From Vibrio comitans (GTDB taxonomy: Bacteria; Pseudomonadota; Gammaproteobacteria; Enterobacterales; Vibrionaceae), in contig AP024866.1 in NCBI GenBank assembly GCA_024346835.1, positions 1,178,001-1,242,000 on the forward strand: DNA of 64,000 nucleotides, given 5' to 3'. Positions 32,178-42,200 of the stretch are shown in pieces. The notes under the pieces are model-generated. The model saw only the letters and a program-made list of their open reading frames with translations. It made no database searches and was not told the DNA's origin. Both the position numbers and the translations under genes were made by a program. How positions within the stretch are numbered: the stretch's first letter is position 1; each line of letters starts with the position of its first letter.

Positions 32178-32471
32178 ATGCGACTTTTAGCCACGAGAGA
32201 AGATGGTTGGAACCTGTATCGAGCGGCAGACCAGTACTTTGAGTCTCGTATCCAGTTATCAGAGCAAGAGCAAGCGACGAATGGCGAGGAGCTATTAACG
32301 AATTCCGGTAATTTGAAGCAGCTTGCGTTCAACTTGGACTCCATCAATGGCTGGTTTAATGACAGCAAAACTACAGACGATCTTAAGCGTGTTATCGCAG
32401 CTTTAGAGCCAATGATCATAGAGTTGTGGCAAGAGAAAAAGCTGGGTTCTTGGGTGATGGAGATTTACTAG
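32178..32471 (+). CDS. Conserved-looking small protein of unknown function
   Basis: A 97-aa soluble, helical protein: EDGWNLYRAADQYFESRIQL, then FNLDSINGWFNDSKTTDDLK, ending in LWQEKKLGSWVMEIY. No signal, no cysteine. AAGGGAATGAAAT precedes ATG 32178. It lies 60 bp ahead of the rhodanese gene and may share its transcript. Nothing recognised. Confidence 0.6.
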   Translation: MRLLATREDGWNLYRAADQYFESRIQLSEQEQATNGEELLTNSGNLKQLAFNLDSINGWFNDSKTTDDLKRVIAALEPMIIELWQEKKLGSWVMEIY

Positions 32472-32531
32472 AACTGGTAAAGTCGAAAGTAACATTCGGC
32501 TTACCTGCGCTGTGAAAAGTAAGAGAGCATT

Positions 32532-32903
32532 ATGATTAAAAGACTAATGGCGTTGGCGCTTCTTATTCCTGGTATGGCGTTTTCATCAGGGGCTTTTGCA
32601 ACAGAGCGTGCACAAAAGGCATGGGACTGGATTGACTCTGGCGCGGTAGTCATAGATGTGCGAACCCCTCAAGAGTTCAGTGGTGGGCATCTTGACAACG
32701 CTGTGAATATTCCTGTTTCTGATCTCTCTCGAGCCGATCTCTCTTTTGTCGATAAGGATGATCAGATAGTGGTGTATTGTCGCAGTGGCAATCGTTCGGG
32801 GAATGCGAAACAAATACTGCTGACGAAAGGGTATAAACATGTGCATAATGGCGGCGGATTGCAAATGATGCTGTCAGTGAAGCAAGAATCGTCTTCTGAA
32901 TAG
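32532..32903 (+). CDS. Periplasmic single-domain rhodanese
   Basis: A 123-aa exported sulfurtransferase. The signal peptide (LMALALLIPGMAFSSGAFA) ends near residue 23. The rhodanese domain has VIDVRTPQEFSGGHLDNAVN (residues 40-59) and the active-site loop VVYCRSGNRSG with Cys83. The six-residue loop is that of PspE/GlpE-type thiosulfate:acceptor sulfurtransferases. An exported form with no lipobox is closest to PspE, but no psp genes are adjacent, so no symbol is given. Confidence 0.85.
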   Translation: MIKRLMALALLIPGMAFSSGAFATERAQKAWDWIDSGAVVIDVRTPQEFSGGHLDNAVNIPVSDLSRADLSFVDKDDQIVVYCRSGNRSGNAKQILLTKGYKHVHNGGGLQMMLSVKQESSSE

Positions 32904-32988
32904 GACGTGATTTAATACTATTACCCTCTGCTTTAGGGCTGACTCTTCGCTATCCTTTTTATTCATCTAACCCTCGGGATCTTCAGCA

Positions 32989-35154
32989 TTGAGTCAGTTC
33001 GAACACGCCACTAAACCACAGCCTCTAGAGGTATTAAACTCTGTATTTGGTTACGACAGCTTTCGTCACCAGCAGCAAGCCATAGTTGAAAGTGTGGTAG
33101 GGGGACAAGATGTTCTCACCCTAATGCCAACCGGTGGTGGTAAATCCATCTGCTATCAGATCCCCGCAATGGTCCGCTCAGGCGTTGGCGTAGTGGTATC
33201 CCCCCTGATTGCATTGATGAAAGATCAGGTGGATGCGCTAAGAGAAGTGGGTGTGGCTTGTGCATTCTTAAACTCAACCCAAGATCAATATGAACAGATG
33301 GAAGTTGAAGCCTCATTGATGCGAGGTGAGATTCAGCTGCTTTACGTCTCTCCAGAACGTCTTTTAATGGAGCGTACTCTTAATTTATTAGAGCAAGCTC
33401 ATCTGTCGCTGTTTGCCATTGATGAAGCTCACTGTGTGAGTCAATGGGGACACGATTTCAGACCTGAATACCAGAAGCTTTCCATTTTGCCGCAGCGCTT
33501 TCCTAATGTGCCGCGTATTGCCCTGACGGCTACCGCAGATGAGCGCACGAAACAAGAAATCATCAGCCAGCTGCAACTGTCTAATGCTAAGGTGTTTGTT
33601 CACAGCTTTGATCGTCCGAATATTCGTTATCATGTCAGTGAAATGGCGAATGCTAAGCATGAACTTTGGGATTTCATTGAGCAAAACCACCCTCAAGATG
33701 CGGGCATCGTGTATTGCCTTTCACGCAAAAAAGTTGAGGAAACAGCAACCTGGCTGTCGGGCAAGGGGCGTGTGGCTCTGCCATATCATGCAGGAATGTC
33801 AGTTGAGCAAAAAAACCAGAATCAGCAACGATTTTTGCGCGAAGAAGGGGTGATCATTGTCGCCACCATCGCGTTTGGTATGGGTATTGATAAACCCAAT
33901 GTGCGTTTCGTCGGACATTTGAGCCTACCTAAGAGTATAGAGTCTTACTATCAGGAAACGGGAAGGGCAGGCCGCGACGGCGCACAAGCCAATGCTTGGA
34001 TGGCTTATGGTCTACAAGATTTAGTGATGCAAAAACAGATGGTAGAAAACTCTGATGGCAACTCACAATATAAACAAGTGCAGATGGGTAAACTCAATGC
34101 GCTGCTTGGCTATTGCGAGCTGAGCTCTTGCCGTCGCCAGACGCTGTTGGGCTATTTTGGCGAATCATTGTCACAGCCTTGTGGGAATTGCGATAACTGT
34201 TTGAACCCACCAAAAACTTGGGATGGTACCCAAGCGGCACAAAAAGCGTTGTCGACTGTGTATCGCTCTGGACAAACGTTCGGAGTCACTCATTTGGTGA
34301 ACGTATTGCTAGGTAAAAGCGATGAGAAAATTCAGCGCTTCGGTCACGAGTCATTGTCGACCTTTGGTATCGGAACTGAGTTGACAGCTGAGCAGTGGAA
34401 AGGGGTATTTCGTCAGCTGATTGCGATGAATTACCTCACGGTTGAGGGGATGTATAACAACCTCAAACTCACTGAATTGTGCCGCACAGTGCTGCGCGGT
34501 GAACAAACCATAGAACTTCGTGAGCTTCGTAAAGCTAAAAAGAAAAAGACCAGTAGCACTAAGAAAAGCACAGCTTTATCTGCGCAAGATGCAGAGGTAT
34601 TTGAAAAACTCAGAGAACTACGTGCTTCACTGGCAAAACAGCAAAATGTACCGGCGTATGTGATATGTCACGACGCCAGTTTGGCTGACATAGCGTTAAA
34701 GAGGCCGCTTAACCATGAAGAACTGGGGCAGGTCTCGGGCTTTGGCGACGCTAAAGTGGCGAAATACGGTGATGCAATTGTTGAGTTAATGATTGCTCAG
34801 CCTAAAGCCACCTTGGTACTCACAGCAACGGAACAAACCACCGTCGACCTTTTTAATCAACTTAATAAAGTAGATTTGGTGGCCGCTGAGAGAGGTATTG
34901 CTGCCAATACTGTCATGAGCCATCTGGCTTCAGCCATCGAAATCGGCCTTTGCCCTTTGCAGCAGGTGATTGAGGTTGAACCCTCGGAACTTGAACAATT
35001 TGGAGTTGTTATCACACAGCTAAATTTACTATCAGAGCGAAAACTTAAACCTCTGTTTGAGCACTTTGAGGCTAAATACGATTACAGCACATTGCGATGT
35101 GTGGTAAGTCATTTTGTTTACCAAAAGCAATTGGCTAGCTTAGCCAATTCATAG
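32989..35154 (+). CDS. recQ: ATP-dependent DNA helicase RecQ, long form
   Basis: A 721-aa superfamily-2 helicase. Walker A TGGGKS (48-53), [17 protein letters not shown] (about 145) and motif [12 protein letters not shown] are intact; a zinc site (CELSSC...CGNCDNC, about 375-405) and an RQC winged helix follow, then an HRDC domain (about 535-600). Beyond the usual 610 residues is a further 110-residue part with a helix-turn-helix ([20 protein letters not shown]), like the extra C-terminal domain of B. subtilis-type RecQ. TTG 32989 is the only start that keeps the conserved N-terminus. It unwinds DNA in recombination and repair. Confidence 0.9.
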   Translation: MSQFEHATKPQPLEVLNSVFGYDSFRHQQQAIVESVVGGQDVLTLMPTGGGKSICYQIPAMVRSGVGVVVSPLIALMKDQVDALREVGVACAFLNSTQDQYEQMEVEASLMRGEIQLLYVSPERLLMERTLNLLEQAHLSLFAIDEAHCVSQWGHDFRPEYQKLSILPQRFPNVPRIALTATADERTKQEIISQLQLSNAKVFVHSFDRPNIRYHVSEMANAKHELWDFIEQNHPQDAGIVYCLSRKKVEETATWLSGKGRVALPYHAGMSVEQKNQNQQRFLREEGVIIVATIAFGMGIDKPNVRFVGHLSLPKSIESYYQETGRAGRDGAQANAWMAYGLQDLVMQKQMVENSDGNSQYKQVQMGKLNALLGYCELSSCRRQTLLGYFGESLSQPCGNCDNCLNPPKTWDGTQAAQKALSTVYRSGQTFGVTHLVNVLLGKSDEKIQRFGHESLSTFGIGTELTAEQWKGVFRQLIAMNYLTVEGMYNNLKLTELCRTVLRGEQTIELRELRKAKKKKTSSTKKSTALSAQDAEVFEKLRELRASLAKQQNVPAYVICHDASLADIALKRPLNHEELGQVSGFGDAKVAKYGDAIVELMIAQPKATLVLTATEQTTVDLFNQLNKVDLVAAERGIAANTVMSHLASAIEIGLCPLQQVIEVEPSELEQFGVVITQLNLLSERKLKPLFEHFEAKYDYSTLRCVVSHFVYQKQLASLANS

Positions 35155-35304
35155 ACGCTTTAGGTTGTGGTGACGACTCGCTCAAAGCCAAAGTTGGCTG
35201 GGCAAATCTATATTTTCACTTCGTATGGCGCATTATGATAAGCAAATAATGTTGCCTAAACATACACTTAGCGCTAATTCAGTAAATGATAGCGGAGAAT
35301 GTAT

Positions 35305-35469
35305 TTGAAGTATGTAATTGCAGTGCTAGCAATAGCCGCCAGTTCAATAGAGTTTGTACCTTTGGCTGAGGCTAAGGTAAACAATAATTCTGAAGACTAC
35401 GAAATTGTAGTGCACTGCGCAAACAATCCAAACGATCAAAGCACCAAGTGCACTAAGCTCAAGAAGTAA
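35305..35469 (+). CDS. Small exported protein, unknown function
   Basis: A 54-aa product. GGAG (35294) is spaced correctly for TTG 35305 and too close to ATG 35299, so the TTG is preferred. KYVIAVLAIAASSIEFVPLA is a signal peptide, probably cleaved after AEA; the mature chain is about 30 aa with two cysteines (VVHCANN, TKCTKLKK) that could form a disulfide. No family recognised. Confidence 0.5.
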   Translation: MKYVIAVLAIAASSIEFVPLAEAKVNNNSEDYEIVVHCANNPNDQSTKCTKLKK

Positions 35470-35510
35470 TTAACCTCATTAGAGCGCTTAGTTTGGCGGA
35501 TGTCTAAGCC

Positions 35511-37211
35511 CTAAAATGGGATATCCGCTTCAAACGTTACCCACTGCTGATTGATCGGGTGGGTAAAACTCAGTTGTTGTGCATGCAGGTAAAGTCGGGT
35601 GTTTTTTTGACCATACAAGGTGTCGCCAACAATCGGCATATTTAGCCCTTGTTGATGTGCGCAATGTACTCGCAATTGGTGCGTTCGGCCTGTCTCAGGG
35701 TACAAAAATACCTTTGATCTACCCTCTATTGTGTCTATGAGTTGATAGCGTGTAAGCGCTGGCTTCCCTTCTTCAAAAGAGACTTTTTGTCTGGGTCTAT
35801 CGTAAGGGTCGGCGCACAAGGGCAAAGCTATTTCCCCCTCTATTGTAGATAATTTGCCATCGATAAGCGCGGCATAGCGTTTTTTGACTTCTCTGGATAT
35901 AAATTGTTTTTGTAAGTGCTTGTTCGCACGTTTGCTCAGCGCAAACACCAGCAGGCCTGACGTCGCCATATCTAAACGATGCAAAGCAAATGGTCCTTCA
36001 ACATCAGGGTACATTTGCTCGATACGAGTGAAGGCAGAGTCCTTGATATGTCGGCCCGGTACAGAAAGAAACCCTTCGGGTTTGTTAACGACCACAATAT
36101 GCTCGTCTTCATAAATGATGGGTAGCGGTTTGTCTTGTGCAGGGTTTTCCAAAAGTGGGTTAGGGTCTACGTCTAGGCCTTTGAGCATATGTGAGAGAAT
36201 AGGCTGGCACTTGCTCATGCATGAAGGATAGTACTGCTTGTGCTGACGGATCTCAGATTTTGGAGAGTGTCCCCACCAAAACTCGGCCATTGTGATAGGC
36301 GTATAGCCATTTAGGTAAGCGTATTGCATCAGCTTGGGCGCAGCACATTCGCCAGCCCCTGCTGGTGGCACTTTATACGCCGTTTGTACGAAGATTTGAT
36401 TCAAATCTTGAGACTCACCTTCGGCATTTAAAAATGAGTAGTGGGCGAAGATTTTATGTTGAAGTTGATTAGAACGTGACGCACGTTCGTCTTTTAATTG
36501 GGCAATGGTTTGTTCAATCTGCGTAATCTGATGAGAAAGTGCAACGCGCTTATCAGCCCATTGCTGCTTGAGCCACTTTAACTGATTTTTTTGCGCCACA
36601 CTCTGCTTAGCAAGCTCAGTTTCAAGTTGTTGATATTCTTGCTCTGCTAAGGACTGTTTTGCTTGGCTTCGCTGCCATTTACGCTGCTTTCTACTTTCGG
36701 CAATGTCGCTTTGCAGGCTTTTTATCTGCGCGGATTCATCTTCAATTAGCTGAGACAGCTGCAGTGATAGCGCTTGCAGATTGGACTCTCTTTCAAAGTC
36801 TTTTAGCTTTCTTGAAACCTCGTTAACCTTTTCAAGTTCACCTCTAAAAAAGCCATCGTCATCGAGCATATCGTACACGGGCGGCACGAAACCTTGGTGA
36901 TGATTACTGTCATCAATCTTGCCGGAAAATGCGGACAGATACCCAAGCGCGCCTTCGGCATCTTTTACGACCAGCACACCAAACATTTTGCCACTTGGTA
37001 GGGTTGCTAAAGCGGTATTTAAGCTGTGATCATCCTTCAGGCCAAACAGCTGATTAAATCGATGATTGGAGCCAAGGTGCTTCTGCAATTGCTCTGTAGC
37101 TAATATCGAGAGTGGATGCGGGTCATAATAAAATGGAAAGGTAAATCGCTGTGGCATCGTTAATGCTGATGTTGCTTGATCGAACGAAGTGAAAAGAGGG
37201 TCGATGCTCAT
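35511..37211 (-). CDS. RluA-family pseudouridine synthase with long N-terminal extension
   Basis: Product of 566 aa from ATG 37211 (the frame is open to 37292). The C-terminal 215 residues are an RluA-type pseudouridine synthase: IIYEDEHIVVVNKPEGFLSV, then FALHRLDMATSGLLVFAL with the catalytic aspartate in HRLD, then YPETGRTHQLRVHCAHQ. The enzyme turns uridine into pseudouridine in rRNA or tRNA. The N-terminal 350 residues hold a long coiled coil (about 130-270) and a cysteine-bearing segment (GAGECAAPKLMQYAYLNG, YYPSCMSKC). This layout exists in other gammaproteobacteria; the target RNA is unknown. Confidence 0.85.
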   Translation of the reverse strand: MSIDPLFTSFDQATSALTMPQRFTFPFYYDPHPLSILATEQLQKHLGSNHRFNQLFGLKDDHSLNTALATLPSGKMFGVLVVKDAEGALGYLSAFSGKIDDSNHHQGFVPPVYDMLDDDGFFRGELEKVNEVSRKLKDFERESNLQALSLQLSQLIEDESAQIKSLQSDIAESRKQRKWQRSQAKQSLAEQEYQQLETELAKQSVAQKNQLKWLKQQWADKRVALSHQITQIEQTIAQLKDERASRSNQLQHKIFAHYSFLNAEGESQDLNQIFVQTAYKVPPAGAGECAAPKLMQYAYLNGYTPITMAEFWWGHSPKSEIRQHKQYYPSCMSKCQPILSHMLKGLDVDPNPLLENPAQDKPLPIIYEDEHIVVVNKPEGFLSVPGRHIKDSAFTRIEQMYPDVEGPFALHRLDMATSGLLVFALSKRANKHLQKQFISREVKKRYAALIDGKLSTIEGEIALPLCADPYDRPRQKVSFEEGKPALTRYQLIDTIEGRSKVFLYPETGRTHQLRVHCAHQQGLNMPIVGDTLYGQKNTRLYLHAQQLSFTHPINQQWVTFEADIPF

Positions 37212-37493
37212 GAGGTTGATGTACCTTAAATCGAAATGGAGGCGGAAACAGTCGAATAACAGATTGTATTGAATAGTCACCTTATCTGCCACCCTAGCGT
37301 ACTTATCGCTGTGATATACAATGAGCGCATATCCGGTATAAAAATGAATAATTGGAGGTAATCTAAGTAATTCCTTATTGTCACTGTGTTGTGGAGATTA
37401 CGGAAAAGGGAGATGGCTGACCACTCTAAGAAGTTGGGGCAGCATACGCGTAGTCGCTACTCGTTTTAAGCCCAACGAAAGTGAGAGTGAGTG

Positions 37494-37958
37494 ATGAAAA
37501 GATTGTTCAGTATTTTAAAGTGGCTGATGAAGGCCGTAGGAGTTATCTCCGCTGCAGCAGCAACCTCCCTGTTTTTCTCTACCCTGTCCAACATACACGG
37601 CAAATCGATGCCGGAGAGTGAATTTGTTGACGGTAATCCAAGCATTATCCAACTTCTTAACTCAGAGATCTTTATGGGTCTCATCTTCGTTGTGACACTG
37701 TCTATTTTTGCCTACGTCGCCTACTTGTTGTGGCAACTGCATGAAGTTGCGGTTCACGAGAGTGAGCATCGCAACAGCGCCCATACCACTATCGTGTTTG
37801 CCTTGTCATTGTGTGGCTTGTTCATCAGCAAGACTTGGTGGGTACTGGCTATTATTATCGCTTTCACCCGTTGGGACATCATTGGCAATTCATTAAGTGG
37901 TGTTATTCGCCGCGGTGTAACACAAGAAACAGAATCATCAACGCAGGAGTCTAAATAA
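37494..37958 (+). CDS. Membrane protein paired with an HlyD-like protein
   Basis: A 154-aa membrane protein from ATG 37494. Three hydrophobic segments: KAVGVISAAAATSLFFSTL, FMGLIFVVTLSIFAYVAYLL and FALSLCGLFISKTWWVLAII. Its TAA stop overlaps the next ATG by one base (TAATG), so it is coupled to the HlyD gene. Similar small-membrane-protein/HlyD pairs are known (for example yiaW-yiaV), but membership in that exact family is not claimed. Confidence 0.65.
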   Translation: MKRLFSILKWLMKAVGVISAAAATSLFFSTLSNIHGKSMPESEFVDGNPSIIQLLNSEIFMGLIFVVTLSIFAYVAYLLWQLHEVAVHESEHRNSAHTTIVFALSLCGLFISKTWWVLAIIIAFTRWDIIGNSLSGVIRRGVTQETESSTQESK

Positions 37959-38989
37959 TGAAAGAGATTATGCTTCCTTATGTATTCATTATGTGGATTC
38001 TGGTAAAAGCCGGAGTCATTAAATGGAACCTGCGCAATGCAACCATGATTACCTCATTCGGTATATTTTTAGCGATGACCTTGTTTACTGTGAGCCGTTT
38101 CTGGGCTCCTGTTGATTTGACTGATAGCAGTACCGTTAAAGCACCACACGCCGTTTTGAGCCCGCTGGTAGGGCAGAAAGTTGAAAATGTTATGGTCAAT
38201 CATAACCAAGTTGTTGAGAAGGGCGATCTGCTTTATACCCTTGAAGCAACCGACTCTGTTGAGGAGATCAAAGGTCTTGAAGCTCAGATCCAAGCGATTC
38301 ATCACCAAATCTCAGCAACGGAAACCCAGATCAAAACAGACGAAACCACTATGGCGCGTTTGATGAAGCTAGAAGAGTACAGCAGCCAAGCAGAGCGTGA
38401 TGATGTTAGAAACGCTATCTTGCAAGGATACTCACGCTTATCTGAACTGCGCGCTGAGATCGCGACCATTAACGCTCAGATCAAAGAGAACCAGTGGCTG
38501 AATGAAATGAACCAGGTGGTTGCGCCGTTTGATGGCCAAATAGGTGTGGTTAACATCTCTAAAGGTACACGTACAGGTAACATGCACATCTATGATACGA
38601 GCAAAAAATTCATGGAAATGCGCGTCAGTGACCAGACATATCGCTATATCAAAAAAGGTCAGTTTGCAGAGTTCTATGTGAATTCTCATCCAGGCGAAGT
38701 GTTTAGAGGCAAGGTGCACAGTATTACTAGTGGCACGGGTGAAGCAACGGTATCAGTGAAAAATGGCGCGCAAAATGTTACTCAGCATGTTGCTAGTAAT
38801 GCCGGTGCACACGGCCGAACTGTCATCATCGAGTTTGAAGAACCAAAAGGGTACAACATTCCTATTGGTGCAACAGGTTCAGCGTGGATTTCTGCCTCTA
38901 AACCGCACCCAATTCTAGGGTTCATGGATATCATTGGCGGAGCAACGGTTAGGCTTAAATCATTGAAAGCATACCTGAGCGCTCTGTAG
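37958..38989 (+). CDS. HlyD-family membrane-fusion protein
   Basis: A 343-aa periplasmic adaptor anchored by an N-terminal membrane segment (MITSFGIFLAMTLFTVSRFW, about residues 30-49). The lipoyl half-domain VKAPHAVLSPLVGQKVENVM and its partner VVAPFDGQIGVVNISKGTRT flank a helical hairpin (about 105-185). The C-terminal barrel ends near IPIGATGSAWISA. Such proteins bridge inner-membrane pumps and the outer membrane; here no pump gene follows, only the small coupled membrane protein upstream. Substrate unknown. Confidence 0.85.
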   Translation: MKEIMLPYVFIMWILVKAGVIKWNLRNATMITSFGIFLAMTLFTVSRFWAPVDLTDSSTVKAPHAVLSPLVGQKVENVMVNHNQVVEKGDLLYTLEATDSVEEIKGLEAQIQAIHHQISATETQIKTDETTMARLMKLEEYSSQAERDDVRNAILQGYSRLSELRAEIATINAQIKENQWLNEMNQVVAPFDGQIGVVNISKGTRTGNMHIYDTSKKFMEMRVSDQTYRYIKKGQFAEFYVNSHPGEVFRGKVHSITSGTGEATVSVKNGAQNVTQHVASNAGAHGRTVIIEFEEPKGYNIPIGATGSAWISASKPHPILGFMDIIGGATVRLKSLKAYLSAL

Positions 38990-39025
38990 TGAAATAAGAG
39001 ACTTCAGTCAGTAAATCGAGAGTTT

Positions 39026-39039
39026 TTGTTTAGTATCAA
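39026..39039 (+). promoter_or_regulatory. Possible FNR box upstream of the pyruvate oxidoreductase
   Basis: TTGTTTAGTATCAA matches nine of the ten specified bases of the FNR consensus TTGAT-N4-ATCAA. It lies about 200 bp before the start codon, so a long leader would be needed. An anaerobic activator fits the oxygen-sensitive enzyme encoded downstream. Confidence 0.35.
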
Positions 39040-39237
39040 ATAAAACCCTACAATTTGTGAGTGAATAGACAACATTAGGCATATTTGCGGTGTAAAATTT
39101 AAACAGCACGCAAATGTGCCTTTGTCGTATGTGGAAGAAAATTTGAGGCGAAATGCGTGATTTTGACTTAGTTTGTGGGTAAATAATACTGCAATTGTGT
39201 GCGGTCTGTTTGTCCACCTGTTTAGGAGAAACAGCGC

Positions 39238-42200
39238 ATGTCCTCGTTATCAAAAACCATTGAATACCCATCCTACCCCGGTACGCCTGCCGTCATTCAT
39301 GGTAACGGAGCGGTTGCTCACGTTATGGATTATGTCTGCGGAGGCGTTATTGGTTATCCCATTACTCCTTCAACTGAAATCTCCGAGCTTTACGAAGCCT
39401 TCCGTGCCCAAGGCGGAATGAATGTATGGGGGCAGCATCCTTTCTTCTTCGAACCTGAAGGGGAGCATTCTGCACAAAGTGGAGCACTAGGCGCTGCCCT
39501 TACAGGGGGAAAATATATCTCCAATGCCTCTTCAAGCCAAGGTATTTTGTATGGGCTGGAGTCTCACTATGTGACTGTAGGTAAAAAGGCCGCAGGTTTT
39601 GTACTGCACGTAGCGGCACGTTCTGTTTCAAGACACTCGTTGAATGTGATGGCAGGGCACGATGATGTCTATGCACTGCTGTCTGCGGGTTACACAACCT
39701 TATTCGCCAGTAATGCTCAAGAAGTGGCCGATCTGGCCGCTATTTCTTATCGAGTCAGCGCACTATCTCTCATCCCTGTTGCCAACTGTATGGATGGCTT
39801 TGCCACCAGTCATATTCAAAGCGAAGTACTGCTACCTGAGCCTGAGCTGTTAAAAACCTACCTAGGTGATCCGTCAGAGCGCATTCAAGCCCCAACCGTT
39901 GCCCAAAAGATGCTCTACGGTGCTAAAGGGCGCATTTGGCAACTCAATGTGTTTTTAGACAAGCATCAAGATGACTTCTGGCCCGATAAATTAGGAGAGT
40001 TAAAGGATTACCTAAAGGCCAACGAAACACAGCTAGAGCAAGATAAAGATGGGCGATTCATCCGGCATACACTGGACTTTATTCCAGCTGAGCTACATAA
40101 AAAATGGCGAAGAGTTTGGGTAAATAGTTATGAAAAAGGCAGTCGTCAACGAGTGCCTGCTTTAATGGATACCCATAATCCAGGGCTAACTGGCGGAGTG
40201 CAAAATCAGCCTGATTATCAAGCAGGGATTGTTGATCATAGAGTCCACTTTCAATCGGATGTACCAAAATTTATCAAACAAGCGATGCGCGAGTTTGCCC
40301 TGCTTACCGGCAGACATTACTCCCCTGTAATGCAGTATGAATGTGAAGATGCCGATTCTGTAATTCTTGGCTTAGGCTCAGTGACTGACGATGCGGAAGC
40401 GGTGGCAGAATATCTTCGAGGTAAAGGCGAGAAAGTGGGCGTGGTCAGTATTAAGCAGTTGCAACCCTTCCCTGAGGCGCAGCTCACCGAGGCATTGGCG
40501 GGTAAGAAAGCCGTTACCATATTGGAGCGCTGTGATGAAACCAAATTGACTGAGCGCGTTACGCGAGCGTTATTTAAAGCCAGAGAAAACGCTGACAGTC
40601 ATCGCCATGAAAATATTCCATTTCTTCGTGAGCTTCCGCAAATCAGTACCGGCGTATTTGGCCTCGGTGGCCATGATCTTCAGCCTCGTCATTTAGTAGC
40701 CGCATTTGCCAATATGCAGGCGGAGAAAAGTAAGCCTTTCTTCTATCTTGGCAGCCAGTTCTTCGATAGTGAAGCCTCTGAGCAGTTGCAGGTGATACAA
40801 AGAAGACTCAGGGATGCGTATCCAGAGACTGAGTTGATGGCACTATCAACCAATGAGAATCCTCAGCTGCTTCCTGAGGAGGCAATACGTACGCGTTTTC
40901 ATTCGGTGGGTGGCTACGGCACCATTGCCACAGGTAAGTTATTAACCGATATCCTAGCAGGTGCATTGGAACTGCATTCTAAATCTATGCCTAAATACGG
41001 CTCAGAGAAAAGCGGCGCGCCGACAAACTTTTTCATTACCTTGTCACCAGAGCCCATAAAGATCACCAATGCAGAACTGCAAGAGGTAGAGGTGGTGCTA
41101 TCGCCTGATCACAAGGTCTTTATGCATACCAACCCGTTAGCAGGTTTGACCCAGAACGGCACCTTTATTCTACAAACCCACCATACCCCAGAGCAGGTGT
41201 GGCAAGAGATCCCGGAAGCGGCTAGGCAATACATTCGTCAGCACAATATTGACTTCTTTATTGTGGATGCCTTTAAGGTAGCGAAAGAGCAAGCTCCTAG
41301 CCGAGACCTAGAGATCCGCATGATGGGAATCGCCTTCATTGGCGCACTGTGTGGTCATGCTCGCCAGGTTATCGGTAGTGCTGATGAAGAGGCCATGCTA
41401 AATCGAATCGAGCAGCAAATAGCCAAGAAATTTGCTAGCAAAGGACAGGCGGTGGTGAACGGTAACATGGCCGTGATTCGCGAGGGGATGCATGCCACTA
41501 AGCAGGTACGTTATCAAGATTATGAGGATGTTGCTGTTACTAACGACAGCAACGCCCAAGTGAATCTGGATGAAAAAACAACGCGTGCCAGTAGCTGTCT
41601 ATTTGACCAAGACTACTTTGACAGTATTGCCGGTAAACACTATGCCGACGGCAGTATTGCAGAAGCGCCGGTTATCCCTGGCTCTGGCATGTTTATGCCA
41701 CCTTCTAGCGCCAAAACGAAAAATAAAGGGCTGTTCCGTTTGAATGTGCCTTTGTTTGATCCCGATAAGTGCACAGGGTGTATGGAGTGCACCATTGCTT
41801 GCCCAGATAGTGCTATACCAAATGCAGTGCATGAGGTGCACGACATTATCAATAACGCAATAGATACCCTTGCAGTGCCTCCAGCGCAAATCTCGGCGCT
41901 AAAAGCGGAAGTGCCTAAGCTAAGTGATGCGGTAAGACACTACTATCGCTCTCACTCTAAAGAGGAGTCTCTTCCTCTGCATAAAGCGATAGCATCGATG
42001 CTAGATACCATGACCTTCAATGATGGCAAAGTTCAGCAGCACTTTGCCAGTGTCTGTATTGCATTAGAGTCGATGCCGGTGGCTCGTACCAAACCCTTCT
42101 TTGATGCCATGGAAAAATCCATGCCTGGCAGTGGTGGGCTGTATTCGGTCGCAATAGATTCCAGTAAGTGCAGTGGCTGTATGGAGTGTGTCGATGTATG